A DNA stretch of 64,000 nucleotides from Vibrio sp. DW001 (GTDB lineage: Bacteria; Pseudomonadota; Gammaproteobacteria; Enterobacterales; Vibrionaceae), in contig NZ_CP091975.1 in assembly GCF_029016285.1 (NCBI RefSeq), positions 3,162,001 to 3,226,000 of the forward strand, in the 5' to 3' direction. Below are positions 61,608 through 64,000 of this stretch, piece by piece. The position numbers and the translations under genes are program-made. The notes beneath the pieces were generated by a model. That model saw only the letters and a program-made list of their open reading frames with translations. It searched no databases and had not been told where the DNA came from. The number at the start of each line of letters is the position of its first letter. Position 1 is the stretch's first letter.

Positions 61608-63887
61608 TTATTCTTCAGGGTTAGCTGTTTCTATTGTTGGCCCTATTTCAATTTCGATATTGGTCACCCGTTGAAGGCCTCTTGGCAACAAATTCCCTCT
61701 GCGTCCCCTTTCCCCTTTGAAGTTTTCAAGATCGGCAGGTTTCAGACCCAATTTACGTTTCCCAGCATGAAGCGTCACTTTTGCCCCCTTAGGTAAAGCG
61801 ATTAAATGAGACACAATCTCTTCTCGTACTTTCGCTTTCGCCGCAGGAATATTGATTATCTTGTTACCTTTACCTTTGCCCAACTGAGGTAGGTCTTTGA
61901 TAGGGAAGATCAACATTCTACCTTGGTTGGTTATTGCTAATATGTCATCTTCATCAAGGTTGTTCACGGGTTTCGGCGTCAACACCTCAGAATTCGTCGG
62001 TAGACTAACCAATGCCTTACCACTGCGATTCTTAGAAAGCAGATCGGCGCCTTTACAAACAAAGCCATACCCAGCATCGGAACCAACGAGCCAAAGCTGT
62101 TCGTTTTCGCCCATAATAACCTGACGGATAGATGTTCCTTCGGCGACATTTAAACGCCCTGTAATTGGTTCACCTTGACTTCTAGCCGATGGTAACGAAT
62201 GTGATTCCAACGAATAACTACGACCATCTGAGCCTAAAAACACCGCCTGTTGACTACTCTTACCGCATGCTTGTGCAAGATAACTATCGCCCGATTTATA
62301 GTTCAAATTCGCGGCATCAACGTCATGGCCTTTCGCATGTCGTATCCAACCTTTGTCGGATAGCACCACAGTAATAGGCTCGCTCGGTACAAGATCTCTT
62401 TCTGTTAATGCTTTCGCTTCAGCACGCTCGATCAATGGAGAGCGTCTGTCATCGCCATATTTTTCTGCATCCGCTTGAATCTCTTTTTTAAGCAGTGTGT
62501 TCATACGTCGTTCAGAACCGAGTAACAGTTGTAACTTGTCGCGCTCTTTTTCTAGTTCGGATTGTTCACCACGTATCTTCATCTCTTCTAGCTTAGCGAG
62601 ATTACGAAGTTTTATATCTAAAATAGCGTCGGCTTGAATATCCGTGATGGAAAAACGTTCCATCAAGACCACTTTAGGGTGGTCTTCAGTACGAATTATA
62701 TCTATCACTTCATCAAGGTTTAGATAGGCAACCAACAAACCTTCTAGGATGTGCAGTCGAGCAAGAATTTTGTCCAAACGATACTGCAATCTGCGACGCA
62801 CTGTTAAACGACGGAACTCTATCCATTCAGACAGTATCTGCACTAACCCTTTAACTTGTGGACGATTGTCTAAACCAATCATGTTCAAGTTTACCCGGAA
62901 GTTTTTTTCTAGATCTGTTGAGGCGAAAAGATGATTCATCAGTTGATCACAATCAACTCGATTTGAGCGAGGTACAATGACGATTCGTGTCGGATTTTCA
63001 TGGTCAGACTCATCTCTGAGATCATCCACCATTGGCAATTTTTTGGCTCGCATTTGAGCTGCTATTTGTTCCAACAGTTTGGAACCAGAAACTTGATGAG
63101 GTAACGCTGTAATGACGATATCGGAAGCTTCTTTATGCCAAACCGCGCGCATCTTAATGCTCCCACGGCCTGTCTTATATATTTTTTGAATATCGCTACT
63201 AGGAGAGATGATTTCCGCTTCTGTCGGGTAATCAGGTCCTTTTACGTAATCCATTATTTCTGGTAATTCAGCTTTTGGGTTTTCTAATATGTGTATAGCC
63301 GCATTGGCTACTTCACGAACGTTATGAGGCGGAATATCTGTCGCCATTCCCACCGCAATACCGGTGATACCATTAAGCAAAATATGTGGTAATCGAGCAG
63401 GCAGCATTAATGGTTCTTTCATTGTGCCATCAAAGTTTGGCTGCCACTCCACGGTACCTTGACCTAGCTCACCTAATAAAACTTCTGCGAATTTAGATAA
63501 TTTTGACTCAGTATAACGCATCGCCGCAAAGGATTTTGGATCATCTGGTGCCCCCCAGTTACCCTGCCCATCAACTAATGGATATCGGTAAGTAAAGGGT
63601 TGCGCCATCAATACCATCGCTTCGTAACACGCTGAGTCCCCGTGAGGGTGGTACTTACCGAGTACGTCACCTACAGTACGAGCTGATTTTTTATATTTGG
63701 CGGAAGCAGATAGCCCTAACTCGGACATAGCAAAAATAATACGTCTTTGAACCGGTTTTAATCCATCACCAATATAAGGCAATGCTCGATCCATAATCAC
63801 GTACATAGAATAATTCAGATACGCATCTTCCGTAAACTTGCGCATCGGCATTTGCTCAATACCTTCATAGGTTATTTCATTGGACAT
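61608..63887 (-). CDS. parC: DNA topoisomerase IV subunit A
   Basis: A 759-residue type IIA topoisomerase subunit that unlinks daughter chromosomes. The catalytic Tyr125 lies in [10 protein letters not shown]. The quinolone-resistance region [12 protein letters not shown] has wild-type Ser85 and Glu89. A coiled coil and C-terminal beta-pinwheel repeats follow. It starts 4 bp after the parE stop, so the two are coupled. Confidence 0.98.
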   Translation of the reverse strand: MSNEITYEGIEQMPMRKFTEDAYLNYSMYVIMDRALPYIGDGLKPVQRRIIFAMSELGLSASAKYKKSARTVGDVLGKYHPHGDSACYEAMVLMAQPFTYRYPLVDGQGNWGAPDDPKSFAAMRYTESKLSKFAEVLLGELGQGTVEWQPNFDGTMKEPLMLPARLPHILLNGITGIAVGMATDIPPHNVREVANAAIHILENPKAELPEIMDYVKGPDYPTEAEIISPSSDIQKIYKTGRGSIKMRAVWHKEASDIVITALPHQVSGSKLLEQIAAQMRAKKLPMVDDLRDESDHENPTRIVIVPRSNRVDCDQLMNHLFASTDLEKNFRVNLNMIGLDNRPQVKGLVQILSEWIEFRRLTVRRRLQYRLDKILARLHILEGLLVAYLNLDEVIDIIRTEDHPKVVLMERFSITDIQADAILDIKLRNLAKLEEMKIRGEQSELEKERDKLQLLLGSERRMNTLLKKEIQADAEKYGDDRRSPLIERAEAKALTERDLVPSEPITVVLSDKGWIRHAKGHDVDAANLNYKSGDSYLAQACGKSSQQAVFLGSDGRSYSLESHSLPSARSQGEPITGRLNVAEGTSIRQVIMGENEQLWLVGSDAGYGFVCKGADLLSKNRSGKALVSLPTNSEVLTPKPVNNLDEDDILAITNQGRMLIFPIKDLPQLGKGKGNKIINIPAAKAKVREEIVSHLIALPKGAKVTLHAGKRKLGLKPADLENFKGERGRRGNLLPRGLQRVTNIEIEIGPTIETANPEE

Positions 63888-63891
63888 CTTT

Positions 63892-64000
63892 CTAAACCTC
63901 TGCTAAATCGCCGTTGCTTTGCAACCAAGTACGGCGGTCATCCGCTCTCTTTTTACCTAGTAACATGTCTAACATTTCGTTGGTAAGTTCATCATCATCA
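63892..64000 (-). CDS. parE: DNA topoisomerase IV subunit B, C-terminal end
   Basis: The last 36 codons before a TAG at 63892-63894, read directly on the minus strand: [15 protein letters not shown], then [16 protein letters not shown]. This matches the C-terminus of ParE (E. coli MMDMLLAKKRSEDRRNWLQ region). The rest of the gene lies beyond the window. Confidence 0.93.
   Translation of the reverse strand, partial: DDDELTNEMLDMLLGKKRADDRRTWLQSNGDLAEV

Overview
The window looks like chromosomal DNA of a Vibrionaceae-type gammaproteobacterium. The evidence is gene content and order: a Na+-pumping oxaloacetate decarboxylase operon, the recA/alaS/aspartokinase/csrA/tRNA-Ser/tRNA-Arg block, a division and cell wall (dcw) cluster without ddlB between murC and ftsQ, and the sspBA-petABC-rpsI/rplM-zapE-zapG-degQ-degS block. 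Protein sequences stay close to E. coli homologues throughout, and I see no obvious prophage or insertion sequence.

Layout. 1-5529 (minus strand): an M16 peptidase lipoprotein (cut by the window edge), a YqaA-type membrane protein, a quinone oxidoreductase-like enzyme, and oadGAB behind a strong promoter. 5960-7426: a ten-gene tRNA array (eight identical-looking tRNA-Arg(ACG), two tRNA-Ser(GCU)), then csrA, aspartokinase and alaS. 12427-15955: a SleB-like hydrolase gene in the place where recX is often found, recA with a LexA box, and a ModF-like double ABC protein. 16064-22295: carAB, dapB and mutT. 22391-42178: secA, lpxC and the dcw cluster from ftsZ back to rsmH, with no mraZ. 42570-44360 (plus strand): two replication-type genes. 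44370-47106: a decayed rnpB-like fragment, a glycosyltransferase gene, a DedA/LssY gene and the intact rnpB. 47191-51594: rsmI divergent from lpoA-yraN-diaA-dolP. 51685-56898: sspBA, petABC, rpsI/rplM. 57126-64000: zapE, zapG, degQ, degS, parC and the end of parE.

How the parts fit together. Most genes are housekeeping: peptidoglycan precursor synthesis and division (murCDEFG, mraY, ftsAILQWZ, with lpoA, zapE and zapG nearby), envelope biogenesis and quality control (lpxC, secA, degQ, degS, dolP), DNA repair and topology (recA, mutT, parC/E), respiration (petABC), a sodium pump (oadGAB), and carbamoyl phosphate and lysine precursor synthesis.

The most interesting part is the pair at 42570-44360. 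A winged-helix/DnaT-like protein is followed by a protein without an ATPase motif whose size and layout recall phage lambda O and P. This matches a proposed domesticated helicase-loading pair (dopC/dopE). The lpxC-secA gap, where Pseudomonas and others carry the DUF721 helicase-loader gene dciA, holds no such gene here. Other points worth a look are the partial rnpB copy that brackets a 2.2-kb segment, the tandem tRNA-Arg expansion, the missing recX and mraZ, a ModF with a degenerate first Walker A, and a long CsrA tail.
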